NCBI GenBank assembly: GCA_022763735.1
Contig: JALEQY010000140.1
Coordinates: forward strand, 1-53,822
From: Clostridiales bacterium
GTDB taxonomy: Bacteria; Bacillota; Clostridia; Peptostreptococcales; Anaerovoracaceae
Reading direction: 5' to 3'
Length of the DNA: 53,822 bases
The notes below the pieces were generated by a model that had not been told where the DNA came from, did no database searches, and saw only the letters and a program-made list of their open reading frames with translations. The position numbers and the translations under genes were made by a program. Within the stretch, counting starts at the first letter, position 1. Each line of letters begins with the position of its first letter. Of the stretch, positions 28,129 through 36,449 are shown one piece after another.

Positions 28129-29277
28129 TCACACCTCCCGAGCTATCATCATAACAGCATCAATGCATTTTTCCACGTCATCATCTGTAGTAAAATATCC
28201 GGGACTGAACCTGACCGTGCCACCGTTAATATCGGTGCCCAGTGCTCTGTGGGTATACGCAGCACAATGGAGACCCGCACGTACCGCAATATCAAATTCA
28301 CTGTCAAGCAGCATCGCAATATCCTGTGGTTCCGCTCCCTCCAAGGTTATAGATACTACTGCACCTCTTTCCATTCCGGCAGATGGTGAATATACAGTAA
28401 CACCTGGTATTTCAGAGAATCCCTTTAAAAGTTTTTCTGATAGCTCTTTCTCTTTTTTATGTATATTATCTATACCGTTCTGTCTTATGAACTCAATTCC
28501 TGCGGCAAGCCCGGAAAGACCAGGCACATTCAATGTCCCGCTTTCATATCTGTCAGGTACTGTTTGAGGTTGCTGCAGTGATTCCGAAAAACTCCCTGTA
28601 CCGCCCTGTTTTAACGGTTCAAGCATTATTCCTTTTTTAACATACAAACCACCTGTGCCCTGAGGACCGAATAGAGCTTTATGCCCTGGAAACGCCAGTA
28701 TATCTATATTCATTTCCTGAACATCCAGAATCATATTGCCGGCGGACTGAGCTGCATCAACAAGCAGTCTGACACCGTTTTCTCTGCATACAGCTCCTAT
28801 CTGTGAGACATCATTTACTGTACCTGTCACATTGGAAACATGCGTGACAGCCACAAGGGATGTATTCGCTTTAAACGCTTTTCTGACATCTTCAGGATCA
28901 ACCCCTGTGTCTACAGATGCCGGAAGCACTGTCAGATCTATAACCCCTCTGCTTTTAAGATACTCCAGGGGCCTTGCAACCGAATTATGCTCCAGACAGC
29001 TGGTTATCACATGATCTCCAGGTTTCAGCACTCCATGAACAGCCATATTAAGTGCATCTGTACAGTTATATGCGAAACTGATTTCACCAGCTTCAGCTGC
29101 GCCAAACAGTGCCGCACACTGCATGCGTGCATTTTCCACAATCGCACCTGCACTTCTGGCAAGTCTGTGCCCTGCCCTGCCTGGGTTTCCGCAGTGATTT
29201 ATCAGTGCATCGCTGACTGCATCATATACTGTCTGAGGTTTTTTACCCGATGTCGCTGCATTATCAAGATATATCAT
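28129..29277 (-). CDS. Class V aminotransferase / cysteine desulfurase-like protein
   Basis: The 382-aa PLP enzyme starts MIYLDNAATSGKKPQTV, has the PLP lysine in DILAFPGHKALFGPQGTGG, and a C-terminal cysteine in VRAGLHCAAYTHRALG where desulfurases hold the persulfide cysteine. This subfamily differs from IscS/NifS and is often annotated only as cysteine desulfurase family protein. I chose ATG 29277, preceded by AAAGGAG, and it overlaps nothing. It lies between the hydE-like and thiF-like genes, suggesting it supplies sulfur to one of them. Confidence 0.88.
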   Translation of the reverse strand: MIYLDNAATSGKKPQTVYDAVSDALINHCGNPGRAGHRLARSAGAIVENARMQCAALFGAAEAGEISFAYNCTDALNMAVHGVLKPGDHVITSCLEHNSVARPLEYLKSRGVIDLTVLPASVDTGVDPEDVRKAFKANTSLVAVTHVSNVTGTVNDVSQIGAVCRENGVRLLVDAAQSAGNMILDVQEMNIDILAFPGHKALFGPQGTGGLYVKKGIMLEPLKQGGTGSFSESLQQPQTVPDRYESGTLNVPGLSGLAAGIEFIRQNGIDNIHKKEKELSEKLLKGFSEIPGVTVYSPSAGMERGAVVSITLEGAEPQDIAMLLDSEFDIAVRAGLHCAAYTHRALGTDINGGTVRFSPGYFTTDDDVEKCIDAVMMIAREV

Positions 29278-29293
29278 ACACTGCTCCTTTCTT

Positions 29294-30331
29294 CTATTCC
29301 AGTGCATCTCCACGCTCTTCCACAAGTCTGTATCCTGCGGCTTCCACCCTCATGCCCAGACATCCTCTGCATTCAGCTGCTTCTTCCCCTGTACATATTT
29401 TATTGTCATAAAGTTCATACATTTTACGGTTTTTTACTGGTGACAGATTAGGCATAACAACATTAGCACCGGCATTCAGGCCCTTTTCTCTTCCGACTGG
29501 ATCCATAGTTCCAAGTGCAGTTGTTGCGGGAAGCATAACCTTAGGAAGCATTATTCTGACTACCGACAGCAGGAACAGAGTAAGCTCGACGCTTCCTGCC
29601 TCTTTATCTGCATAAACAGTATCATGATGAGGGATAAACGGACCTATTCCTACCATCTGAGGATGAAGTTCCTGAAGGAAAACAAGATCCTTCGCCAGAT
29701 GCTCAAGTTTCTGTCCCGGTGGACCTACCATAAAACCAGCACCTACCTGATATCCCAGTTTTTTCAGATCATACAGGCACTGCCTGCGTGTCTCCAGCTT
29801 CATTTCATCCGGATGCAGCGAGCTGTACAGTGAATCGTCTGCAGTTTCATGGCGCAGCAGATATCTGTCAGCCCCTGCCTCCCTGAACAGTTTATAGCTT
29901 TCATAGGATTTCTCTCCTATTGACAGGGTCACAGCGCAATCAGGGAAGTTTTTCTTTATTTCCCGTATGATCTCTGCCATTCTGCTGTCTGTATAATAAG
30001 GGTCTTCACCGCCCTGCAGCACAAATGTACGGTACCCCAGAGCATAACCATCCCTGCAGCACTCCAGTATCTCCCCACAGTCAAGTCTGTATCTGCCTAT
30101 ATTTCTGTTATCTCTTCGTATTCCGCAATAATAGCAATTGTTTCTGCAGTAGTTTGTGAATTCTATCAGCCCTCTTGTAAAAACCTTATCTCCGTAATGC
30201 TGCTTTCTCAGCTTAACTGCTTCTTCACTCAGGCGTTTTACAACATCACCGTCCTGCCAGTGCTGAAGCAGTTCAAGATATTCATCTTCTGTGAGGCTGT
30301 GCTGCCTCATAAATTTATCAATTATAGTCAT
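29294..30331 (-). CDS. hydE: Radical SAM protein, HydE-like ([FeFe]-hydrogenase maturase family)
   Basis: The 345-aa protein has the radical-SAM cluster motif CRNNCYYC, followed by the HydE-like GIRRDN, GYRTFVLQGGEDPYY, and MVGIGPFIPHHDT. HydE builds the organic ligand of the hydrogenase H-cluster in concert with HydF and HydG. Neither partner is in the window. HydE belongs to the BioB/PylB/HydE group, so another radical-SAM function is possible. The start overlaps the stop of a 21-codon ORF (ATGA), implying coupling. It heads a three-gene operon with a cysteine desulfurase-like and a ThiF-like gene. Confidence 0.75.
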   Translation of the reverse strand: MTIIDKFMRQHSLTEDEYLELLQHWQDGDVVKRLSEEAVKLRKQHYGDKVFTRGLIEFTNYCRNNCYYCGIRRDNRNIGRYRLDCGEILECCRDGYALGYRTFVLQGGEDPYYTDSRMAEIIREIKKNFPDCAVTLSIGEKSYESYKLFREAGADRYLLRHETADDSLYSSLHPDEMKLETRRQCLYDLKKLGYQVGAGFMVGPPGQKLEHLAKDLVFLQELHPQMVGIGPFIPHHDTVYADKEAGSVELTLFLLSVVRIMLPKVMLPATTALGTMDPVGREKGLNAGANVVMPNLSPVKNRKMYELYDNKICTGEEAAECRGCLGMRVEAAGYRLVEERGDALE

Positions 30332-30393
30332 TTGTCTAGCCTCAACATTTCGTCTATATATTTTCTTGCACCCTCAATTAACTGTTCCGACAT
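30328..30393 (-). CDS. 21-codon upstream ORF coupled to hydE
   Basis: ATG 30393 follows a strong site (GGAGGAG, reverse strand of about 30404-30410). The product begins MSEQLIEGARKYID and ends EMLRLDK. Its TGA overlaps the hydE ATG as ATGA. It could be a leader peptide for translational coupling or the remnant of a lost first gene. The family is not recognised. Confidence 0.5.
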   Translation of the reverse strand: MSEQLIEGARKYIDEMLRLDK

Positions 30394-30494
30394 TATAATC
30401 TAATCTCCTCCATTACCCTGAACGCACCTGTAAGCATCCATCAGTGCGACAGCTGTCATATGATGCCATGCATAATCCCAAGGCACCGGCACAT

Positions 30495-30554
30495 TTTACC
30501 TATTAACCTGATAGGTAAATCATAACCTTATTTCATTATCCCGTCAATAGGTAA
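30495..30554 (-). promoter_or_regulatory. Candidate operator with three ATAGGTAA half-sites upstream of hydE
   Basis: TTTACCTAT (30495-30503) and ATAGGTAAA (30511-30519) form a perfect 9-bp inverted repeat with 7 bp between. A third half-site, ATAGGTAA, lies at 30547-30554, in the same orientation as the second. It lies 100-160 bp upstream of the coupled small ORF. The regulator is unknown. Confidence 0.55.
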
Positions 30555-30592
30555 TTGTCGTTACAGAACGAATTCAACCGGATATTTTATGT

Positions 30593-30620
30593 AAAAAAGA
30601 CCCCGGTCACCCCGAGGTCT
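30593..30620 (-). terminator. Terminator of the infC-rpmI-rplT operon
   Basis: On the reverse strand AGACCTCGG pairs with CCGGGGTCT (one G-U) around 5 nt, followed by six U. It lies 19 bp past rplT. Confidence 0.85.
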
Positions 30621-30638
30621 GTAAATGAAAACATGAAA

Positions 30639-30992
30639 TTACAGTGCTTTCTTTGCTGTTTCACAAAGCTGTGCAAATGTTGCCGGATCATGAATAGCCA
30701 TTTCTGAAAGCATCTTTCTGTTTATTTCAATATTTGATTTCTTAAGACCGTCCATCAGTCTGCTGTATGATATACCGTTCATTCTTGCAGCAGCATTGAT
30801 TCTGGCGATCCAGAGCTTTCTGTATTCTCTCTTCTTAAGTTTTCTTCCAGCATATGCTGATCTGAGAGCTCTCATAGTTGCAGGCTTGGCAGCTCTGTAA
30901 GTCTTGCTCTTAGCGCCATAGAAGCCCTTTGCCATTTTTAAAACTTTTTTATGTCTCTTATGTGCGTTTAAACCTTTTTTTACTCTTGCCAT
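30639..30992 (-). CDS. rplT: Ribosomal protein bL20
   Basis: The 117-aa basic protein begins [20 protein letters not shown] and contains [20 protein letters not shown]. It binds 23S rRNA early in 50S assembly and represses its own operon by binding the leader. It is the last gene of infC-rpmI-rplT and its length is normal. Confidence 0.99.
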   Translation of the reverse strand: MARVKKGLNAHKRHKKVLKMAKGFYGAKSKTYRAAKPATMRALRSAYAGRKLKKREYRKLWIARINAAARMNGISYSRLMDGLKKSNIEINRKMLSEMAIHDPATFAQLCETAKKAL

Positions 30993-31004
30993 TTTACTTC
31001 CTCC

Positions 31005-31205
31005 TTACTTGCTTAATACCGCTTTGATTCTCTTCAGATCTGCGCTTGTTAATGTTGTTGCCTTTCTCAGGCCTCTCTTTCTCTTCTGGCTCTTCTTAGT
31101 AAGGATATGGCTCTTGTATGCTTTATTTCTCTTTACTTTTCCTGAACCTGTTATTTTGAATCTTTTGCATGCGCCTCTATGAGACTTCATCTTATTCTTT
31201 GCCAT
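31005..31205 (-). CDS. rpmI: Ribosomal protein bL35
   Basis: The 66-aa basic protein begins [20 protein letters not shown] and ends [11 protein letters not shown], matching bL35 along its full length. AGGAGGAG precedes the start. It lies between infC and rplT, 12 bp before the latter. Confidence 0.99.
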   Translation of the reverse strand: MAKNKMKSHRGACKRFKITGSGKVKRNKAYKSHILTKKSQKRKRGLRKATTLTSADLKRIKAVLSK

Positions 31206-31243
31206 GGTATATTTTCTCCTCCTGTAAAAATTATATTCTTTGC

Positions 31244-31759
31244 TTATCTGTCGTTCTTTGGCGTAAGAATCATTGTCAGACTTCTTCCCTCGAAGTTAGG
31301 TTTCTTATCAATTTCGCCGACATCAGAAACTGCATCGGCAAACTTGTTCATCACTTCCATTCCTCTGGCAACATAATCCTTCTCCCTGCCCCTGAATCTG
31401 AGGCTGACCTTTAATTTGTCGCCATCCTTCAGGAATTTTGATCCGGTTTTTGCCTTTACCATGATGTCATGATCTTCAATAAAAGTCGACAGCCTAATTT
31501 CTTTAACCTGAGTTGTCTTCTGCTTTTTCTTCGCTTCCTTTTCTTTTTTCTGAAGCTCATATTTATATTTGCCATAATCCAGTATTTTGCACACAGGCGG
31601 ATTTGCCTTCGGCGCTATGCATACCAGATCCAGCTTTTTCTCCTCAGACAGAGCCAGAGCTTCATCTCTGCTCATAATACCCAGCTGTTCACCGTCTGCA
31701 CTTATTATTCTAAGTTCTTTCGCACGAATTTCTTCGTTGATCATAGCTTCCTTGCTAAT
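31244..31759 (-). CDS. infC: Translation initiation factor IF-3, ATT start
   Basis: The 171-aa protein covers the N-terminal domain ([20 protein letters not shown]), linker and C-terminal domain ([21 protein letters not shown]). The only strong ribosome site, GGAGGT, lies 8 nt before an in-frame ATT at 31759 (Ile-Ser-Lys-Glu-Ala). An ATG eight codons further upstream would bury that site inside the gene. IF-3 genes are known to start at AUU, so IF-3 can reject its own start codon and autoregulate. The next ATG (MINEEIR) is a less likely alternative. Confidence 0.93.
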   Translation of the reverse strand: MSKEAMINEEIRAKELRIISADGEQLGIMSRDEALALSEEKKLDLVCIAPKANPPVCKILDYGKYKYELQKKEKEAKKKQKTTQVKEIRLSTFIEDHDIMVKAKTGSKFLKDGDKLKVSLRFRGREKDYVARGMEVMNKFADAVSDVGEIDKKPNFEGRSLTMILTPKNDR

Positions 31760-31802
31760 TTTCTTACACCTCCATTTAAGCATTAATGCTCATCTGAACA
31801 TT

Positions 31803-31828
31803 AAAAAGAGCGGATATATTACCCGCTC
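31803..31828 (-). terminator. Leader terminator upstream of infC
   Basis: On the reverse strand GAGCGG (31823-31828) pairs with CCGCTC (31808-31813) around 9 nt, followed by five U. It precedes infC and is the probable switch of an L20-dependent attenuator. Confidence 0.7.
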
Positions 31829-31955
31829 CATAATCTCAGTAAACAACACACCGGTTAAACCGCCGAACCGGTATATCACTGTCGAATATTGACCCAAGCA
31901 GCTTTCGCCCTGGGGTGAGAAGCGGATAACTTCTTCTTGACTACCTCAGTAACTA
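31829..31955 (-). ncRNA. Probable L20 leader (infC operon autoregulatory leader)
   Basis: The region upstream of the infC attenuator is structured. CCGGTT (31851-31856) pairs with AACCGG (31866-31871), and further paired blocks occur near 31900-31950 (CCGCTTCTCACCCC on the reverse strand). Position and the downstream terminator fit the Firmicute L20 leader, where bL20 binding promotes termination. Conserved bases were not aligned. Confidence 0.55.
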
Positions 31956-32021
31956 TACCATGTTATGATATAAAAAGCAAGGCAAAAATGCTGGAAATAT
32001 ACTTTTTTAAGTTATTTCAAT

Positions 32022-33578
32022 TTATATTTTCCTGGTGTAACTCAGTTTCACCCAGTATCCGTTTTTCATTTTTCCCCAGCCGTTTTTAGCCGATATTATA
32101 GTCAGTATCGTTCCTTTGCTGTAGGTTCCTTTTATTTTATAGCCGGTTCCGGGACCTGTTCTGTAATTAAGAGCATCAGTCGTCTTTACTTTATACGGAT
32201 ATATACTCTGTGGATATTTTGTGACTTTCTTTGTATAACTCAGTTTCACCCAGTATCCGCCGGAAGTCCTTCCCCAGCCGTCTTTTTCTCTGACGACAGA
32301 AATCACTTTCCCCTTGGCATACGTTCCTTTTACAGCATAGTCAGTTCCCGGACCTGTCCTGTAGTTGAGAGCATCTGTTGTCTTCGCTGTATACAGAACA
32401 GACTTGCCGCTTGAAGCGAATTTGTATTTCTTCGTTCCGATTGCAGCTGTCGTACTTTTGTACATTTTCCCTGAAGAACTGAATCCATAATAATAGTTAC
32501 CTATTTTGTTATACCCCGTAACCCTTACCTTGCTGCTGTTGATATAATATCTGTATCCGCCATGATCTATCCATTCAGAGCAGGCATATCTGCCATCACT
32601 TTTCAGGTACATGTATTTGCCATTGTCATTCTTCACCCATTTCCCGGTGCCTGTATCCTTCTCATAGATATAATTCATATCAACATTGCCGCTTATACCG
32701 CTGACACTTCCCTTGGAAGTATACTGCCATATGTAAAACTCCCCGGGATAATCTGTTGATGTATTATAATGTGCCAGCCATATTCTGTATCTTGCACTTA
32801 GTTCATCTTTATCCAGATATTTGCAGAACATGTTATAGTTGGCATATACCATAGGTTCATAGTCTTTGTCTTTTATGTATTCACAGAATGCTGTGCATAT
32901 ACCGGTCATCTGATTTTTTGACAATCTGCCTGCGTAAAATCTGCCGCCGTCACTCTTTGAGAGCCCGAACTCGTAATCAAATACAACAGGCATTGTGATC
33001 ATACTTCTGTAATCTTCAATTTTATCTGTGATGTACTTAGCTTCTTCTCTGCCTTCAGCTTCGGTTATCGCCTGAGAGTATATATACACACCTATTTTGA
33101 TTCCCGCATTATATGCACCCTTTATGTTTTCCACATACCTGCTGTCCTTGTTAAGAGTTCCGGATGTCTGTCCTCTGTAGGCAACCCGGATAATAGCATG
33201 CGTTATTCCTGCCGCCTTGACTTTTTCCCAGTCTATACTGCTCTGATGTGCAGATACATCTATACAGTCATATACCGTACAGTCGGAATATTTCTCCGGA
33301 TGCTTGTATGTTCCTGCGCGTCTCATACTGTCCATGTCAGATTTTTTAACAATGTTTCCTTCATCATCAAATTCATAGTATCTATTGAATTCAGGGTCAT
33401 CTATATCTGCTTCACTCTCATCCAGATACAAGCTTTCTTCATCTGATGAACTGCCTGCTGCCTGTCCTGGGCTGACAATTTCCATACCGAAAACCGGAGG
33501 AACAGAAATCATAATAATCAGCATCGCCAGCATAAACCGCCTGACAAACCACTTTGGTTTTGTACCAGTTTTTTTCAT
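32022..33578 (-). CDS. Secreted GH25 lysozyme with wall-binding and two SH3 domains
   Basis: The 518-aa protein has a signal peptide (residues 1 to about 42), an acidic linker, and a GH25 muramidase domain (about 100-300) with YDCIDVSAHQ and the catalytic pair in PVVFDYEFG. YG-rich wall-binding-like repeats follow (GKYMYLKSDGRYACSEWI), then two near-identical SH3_3 domains, each starting TTDALNYRTGPGT and ending GYWVKLSYT. It would cut the beta-1,4 MurNAc-GlcNAc bond in peptidoglycan, during growth or sporulation. It stands alone and lacks phage neighbours, so a housekeeping autolysin is likelier than an endolysin. Confidence 0.92.
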   Translation of the reverse strand: MKKTGTKPKWFVRRFMLAMLIIMISVPPVFGMEIVSPGQAAGSSSDEESLYLDESEADIDDPEFNRYYEFDDEGNIVKKSDMDSMRRAGTYKHPEKYSDCTVYDCIDVSAHQSSIDWEKVKAAGITHAIIRVAYRGQTSGTLNKDSRYVENIKGAYNAGIKIGVYIYSQAITEAEGREEAKYITDKIEDYRSMITMPVVFDYEFGLSKSDGGRFYAGRLSKNQMTGICTAFCEYIKDKDYEPMVYANYNMFCKYLDKDELSARYRIWLAHYNTSTDYPGEFYIWQYTSKGSVSGISGNVDMNYIYEKDTGTGKWVKNDNGKYMYLKSDGRYACSEWIDHGGYRYYINSSKVRVTGYNKIGNYYYGFSSSGKMYKSTTAAIGTKKYKFASSGKSVLYTAKTTDALNYRTGPGTDYAVKGTYAKGKVISVVREKDGWGRTSGGYWVKLSYTKKVTKYPQSIYPYKVKTTDALNYRTGPGTGYKIKGTYSKGTILTIISAKNGWGKMKNGYWVKLSYTRKI

Positions 33579-33649
33579 TACACATATCTCCTCGTATAAA
33601 TAGTTACATTTTTTCTATTATTTTACATGGTTATAATATAATATGCAAC

Positions 33650-33692
33650 AAAAAGCCTGCAGCACATCATCATGATTGTGCCTGCAGGCTTC
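33650..33692 (-). terminator. Terminator after desulfoferrodoxin
   Basis: AAGCCTGCAG-CACA pairs with TGTG-CTGCAGGCTT around about 10 nt, with one bulged or mismatched base, followed by TTTTTG on the reverse strand. Confidence 0.8.
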
Positions 33693-33699
33693 AGATATT

Positions 33700-34089
33700 C
33701 TATAACTCAGTCTTCCATAGACCATGCCTGTTGCAATAAGCATATACTGATACAGGTTCATCTCCGGGGGATTCTCCTGAAACTCCAAAAGTTGCTCTCG
33801 GTTCTTCGTTCGCATCAAGCCGCACAAACTGGCCTCCGCGTTTTGTCTGCAGATAGATCCATTCAATGTAATGATCACTCTCCATCGGATGGCTGATCTT
33901 GCCGACATCAACTCTTACGGCTCCTTCGTTTCTTTCCACCTCAGGCAGATGTTTCTCCCCAGCACCTTCAGTATTGACTGCGTGGAGCAGTTTCATATCC
34001 TCACCGCAACATTTCACATTATCCCCATCTCCAGTGAGAAAAGTAATTACTGTTCCGCACTTTTCACAAATAAGGAACTTCACATCCAT
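33700..34089 (-). CDS. dfx: Desulfoferrodoxin (two-iron superoxide reductase)
   Basis: The 129-aa protein has an N-terminal desulforedoxin-type FeCys4 centre (CEKC and CC, residues about 9-12 and 28-29) and a C-terminal superoxide reductase site: EKHLP, HPMESDHYIEWI and CNRHGLW. The E-K-H sequence provides the Glu and Lys near the catalytic iron. It reduces superoxide to peroxide without making oxygen, a trait of anaerobes. It lies 39 bp after trxA, probably co-transcribed for oxidative defence. Confidence 0.95.
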   Translation of the reverse strand: MDVKFLICEKCGTVITFLTGDGDNVKCCGEDMKLLHAVNTEGAGEKHLPEVERNEGAVRVDVGKISHPMESDHYIEWIYLQTKRGGQFVRLDANEEPRATFGVSGESPGDEPVSVYAYCNRHGLWKTEL

Positions 34090-34128
34090 CTCTAACCCTT
34101 ACCTTTCCCGGCAAATTGCCGATTCAGA

Positions 34129-34440
34129 TTACAGCTTGAGAGCCTTCACAAGCTCGTCCTTTGAGCGAAGGCCCACCAGCGTCTGAACAGGCTGACCATC
34201 TCTGAACAGAATCAGCGTAGGGATACTGCTGACTCTGTAAGTGATTGCCAGATTCTGTTCTTCATCAATATTAAGTTTACCCACTCTTATACTGTCATAT
34301 TCTGCTGCAATTTCATCAAGAACAGGTGCCTGCATCCTGCATGGGCCGCACCATGAAGCCCAGAAATCCACCAGTACCGGTTTTGCAGATTCAAGCACTT
34401 CTTTCTCAAAATTTTCATTTGTTATTTTTATTATTTCCAT
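34129..34440 (-). CDS. trxA: Thioredoxin
   Basis: The 103-aa protein has the canonical active site WASWCGPCRMQAP and cis-proline loop SSIPTLILF. It reduces protein disulfides. No thioredoxin reductase gene is in the window. It is first in the trxA-dfx transcript, with a strong promoter 82 bp upstream of its start. Confidence 0.95.
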   Translation of the reverse strand: MEIIKITNENFEKEVLESAKPVLVDFWASWCGPCRMQAPVLDEIAAEYDSIRVGKLNIDEEQNLAITYRVSSIPTLILFRDGQPVQTLVGLRSKDELVKALKL

Positions 34441-34521
34441 ATTGACCTCTTTTCTTTTAGAATATTATTCCCCATTCAGTCTGTAAAATTACATAAACTG
34501 ATTAAATTAATACTTTATTAT

Positions 34522-34550
34522 AATATAAGTCGTTTAATGTGGACTGTCAA
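34522..34550 (-). promoter_or_regulatory. SigA-type promoter of trxA-dfx
   Basis: The reverse strand has a perfect TTGACA (34545-34550), a 17-bp spacer and TATATT (34522-34527). It diverges from the sigma-54 activator gene. Confidence 0.75.
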
Positions 34551-34566
34551 GGTAAATTTTAATATT

Positions 34567-34583
34567 GATGCATCGCTGTATCA
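34567..34583 (+). promoter_or_regulatory. Fourth copy of the activator-site dyad, at the activator gene promoter
   Basis: GATGCATCGCTGTATCA matches 14 of 17 bases of the repeat found upstream of the aldehyde dehydrogenase operon and retains the GAT...TGTATC arms. It ends 7 bp before the -35 of the activator gene, so it suggests autoregulation. Confidence 0.55.
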
Positions 34584-34589
34584 CAATTC

Positions 34590-34618
34590 TTGTTATTTTA
34601 CCGAAAGCGAAGTATAAT
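34590..34618 (+). promoter_or_regulatory. SigA-type promoter of the sigma-54 activator gene
   Basis: TTGTTA (34590-34595), a 17-bp spacer and TATAAT (34613-34618), 41 bp before the ATG at 34659. Confidence 0.65.
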
Positions 34619-34658
34619 AAATTCATATTCTGATCCTACACTGGTAAAGGAGGAGCTC

Positions 34659-36041
34659 ATGTACGGAAACTTAACCGGCAGTATCAGCATTGATGATCTT
34701 CTGCCAATTCTTGACAGTATAACTGATGCCGTCTTTATAGATGACAGTTCAGGTGTATGCATCTGGTGCAATAATGCATGTGAGGAGCTTTATAAAATTA
34801 ATTCATATGATATAGAAGGGAAACATGTTAATGAGCTTGAACGCACCGGAATATTCACACCTTCAGTAACTAAACGAGTGCTTGAAGAGAAACGTGATAT
34901 TACAATTATACACGAGAATAAACTCGGGAAACGTCTGCTTACCACTGGTACACCTCTGTTTGACGACAGCGGCGAAATTTCACTGATAATAACCACATCC
35001 CGCGATATCACCACTCTCAGCAACCTGAAACGCCAGCCTCAGCTGTCCACAGGTTCTATGATAGACCTTGGCGATATCGATAAACTTGATTCATCCGGCA
35101 GCGGTATTATAGCCAGCAGTGTGGCAATGCGAAATGTCATGTCTCTGACAAAACGTCTGGCAACAGTCAACTCCACAGTTCTGATAACGGGAGAATCCGG
35201 TGTCGGCAAGGGGCTCATAGCCAAGCTTCTCCATGAAGAGGGAAACAGATACAAGGAACCTTTCGTAACTGTAAACTGTGGAGCCATACCTGAAAATCTC
35301 ATCGAATCAGAATTGTTCGGATATGTTCCCGGCGCATTCACAGGCTCCCGCTCGGACGGCAAAAGAGGATTGTTTGAAGCTGCTCAGAAGGGTACCATCT
35401 TTCTGGATGAAATATCTGAGCTTCCCCTGAACCTTCAGGTCAAGCTCCTTCGCGCCATTCAGGAAAGAGAAATCACACCTGTCGGTGGAGTCAAAGCAAT
35501 ACCTATAGATGTCCGTATTGTATCTGCTACCAACAAAGATCTTATGACTCTGGTAAAACAGGGTAAATTCAGAGAAGACCTGTATTACCGCCTCAATGTC
35601 GTTCCTATAAATGTACCTCCACTGCGGGACAGACCTGAAGATATACTGCCTCTTATACAGAGCAATCTTGCCAGATGCAACGACAACCTGCGTGAAGACA
35701 AAGTCTTCAGTGCCGATGCCCTTGCTGTTCTTCTTAAGTATCCGTGGCCGGGAAACATCAGAGAACTGCAGAACATCATAGAAAGACTGACAATAACAAC
35801 AAACGATAACATGATAACTGAAGACAATATTCCTATTTTTATCAAACAGGAGGCAGAAACGAATGCCAATATAAATGTTGGTCTGTCATTGTCAAATGCG
35901 ATGGAAAAAGCTGAAAAAGAAATTCTGCAGCGAGCTCTGATAAACTACAAGTCTACTCGTGCTATCGCAAAGGTTCTTAATGTAAGCCAGCCTACAGTAG
36001 TAAGAAAGCTTCATAAATACGGACTTGCAGGGGGAAAATAA
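34659..36041 (+). CDS. Sigma-54-dependent activator: PAS, AAA+, TyrR-like HTH
   Basis: The 460-aa protein has a PAS sensor (about residues 10-120: LDSITDAVFIDDSSGVCIW), then the AAA+ domain with Walker A ITGESGVGKGLIAKLL, the sigma-54 contact loop GAFTGS, Walker B GTIFLDEISELP and arginine finger FREDLYYRLN. The C-terminal helix-turn-helix STRAIAKVLNVSQPTVVRKL resembles TyrR or PrdR activators. Walker A has V-G-K-G where most have T-G-K-E. I chose ATG 34659, because AAAGGAGG lies 5 nt upstream; the open frame from 34590 starts inside the promoter. It directly precedes its likely target operon. Confidence 0.92.
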   Translation: MYGNLTGSISIDDLLPILDSITDAVFIDDSSGVCIWCNNACEELYKINSYDIEGKHVNELERTGIFTPSVTKRVLEEKRDITIIHENKLGKRLLTTGTPLFDDSGEISLIITTSRDITTLSNLKRQPQLSTGSMIDLGDIDKLDSSGSGIIASSVAMRNVMSLTKRLATVNSTVLITGESGVGKGLIAKLLHEEGNRYKEPFVTVNCGAIPENLIESELFGYVPGAFTGSRSDGKRGLFEAAQKGTIFLDEISELPLNLQVKLLRAIQEREITPVGGVKAIPIDVRIVSATNKDLMTLVKQGKFREDLYYRLNVVPINVPPLRDRPEDILPLIQSNLARCNDNLREDKVFSADALAVLLKYPWPGNIRELQNIIERLTITTNDNMITEDNIPIFIKQEAETNANINVGLSLSNAMEKAEKEILQRALINYKSTRAIAKVLNVSQPTVVRKLHKYGLAGGK

Positions 36042-36180
36042 CGATTCATTTCTGTATCATCGATTCATTTCTGTATCAGTCTTTAAAAACATATTGAACT
36101 TATGAATTATAAAGCTTTTTTAAAATATTTGTCCAAAACAAGGTCTTATGCCGAAAAGGAACCGATTCACTTTTGTATCA
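36042..36180 (+). promoter_or_regulatory. Upstream activator sites: three copies of a 17-bp dyad
   Basis: CGATTCATTTCTGTATCA occurs at 36042-36059 and 36061-36078, and CGATTCACTTTTGTATCA at 36163-36180. Each is an imperfect palindrome, GATTCA-N4-TGTATC. The first begins right after the activator stop codon. They lie about 170-310 bp upstream of the sigma-54 promoter, the normal enhancer distance for AAA+ activators. Confidence 0.8.
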
Positions 36181-36349
36181 GTTCCTTTCTGTTTCTGCAG
36201 TTCATCAATTGAGGGATTAACCATTTTGTTCTTTGTATACAATTTCATCTGCAGCTTCATCCTTGAAAAACGTTCATTTTTCAACATTCTTGCATTTTAT
36301 TATAATTCAATGTTTTTATTAGATTTAATTTTCTTAATATTTTAAATTA

Positions 36350-36365
36350 TGGCATGTCTGTTGCT
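36350..36365 (+). promoter_or_regulatory. Sigma-54 (-24/-12) promoter
   Basis: TGGCATG-TCTG-TTGCT matches the consensus TGGCAYG-N4-TTGCW, with 10 bp between GG (36351-36352) and GC (36363-36364). It is about 85 bp before the aldehyde dehydrogenase ATG. Confidence 0.9.
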
Positions 36366-36449
36366 TAAAATATAAGTGGTGTTAAAGGGCACCGATAAGA
36401 TAATGATAAATATAGTTTGATTTTTAAAGATAAAAGGAGGACTTTAAAA

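Noticed and set aside
31760..31783. ATG eight codons upstream as the infC start
   Set aside because: It has no ribosome site and would place the strong GGAGGT inside the coding region; ATT at 31759 fits better.
32094..32400. Repeat pair in the lysozyme gene as a possible CRISPR or insertion
   Set aside because: It is two copies of an in-frame SH3 domain that encode the same protein motif with diverged codons.
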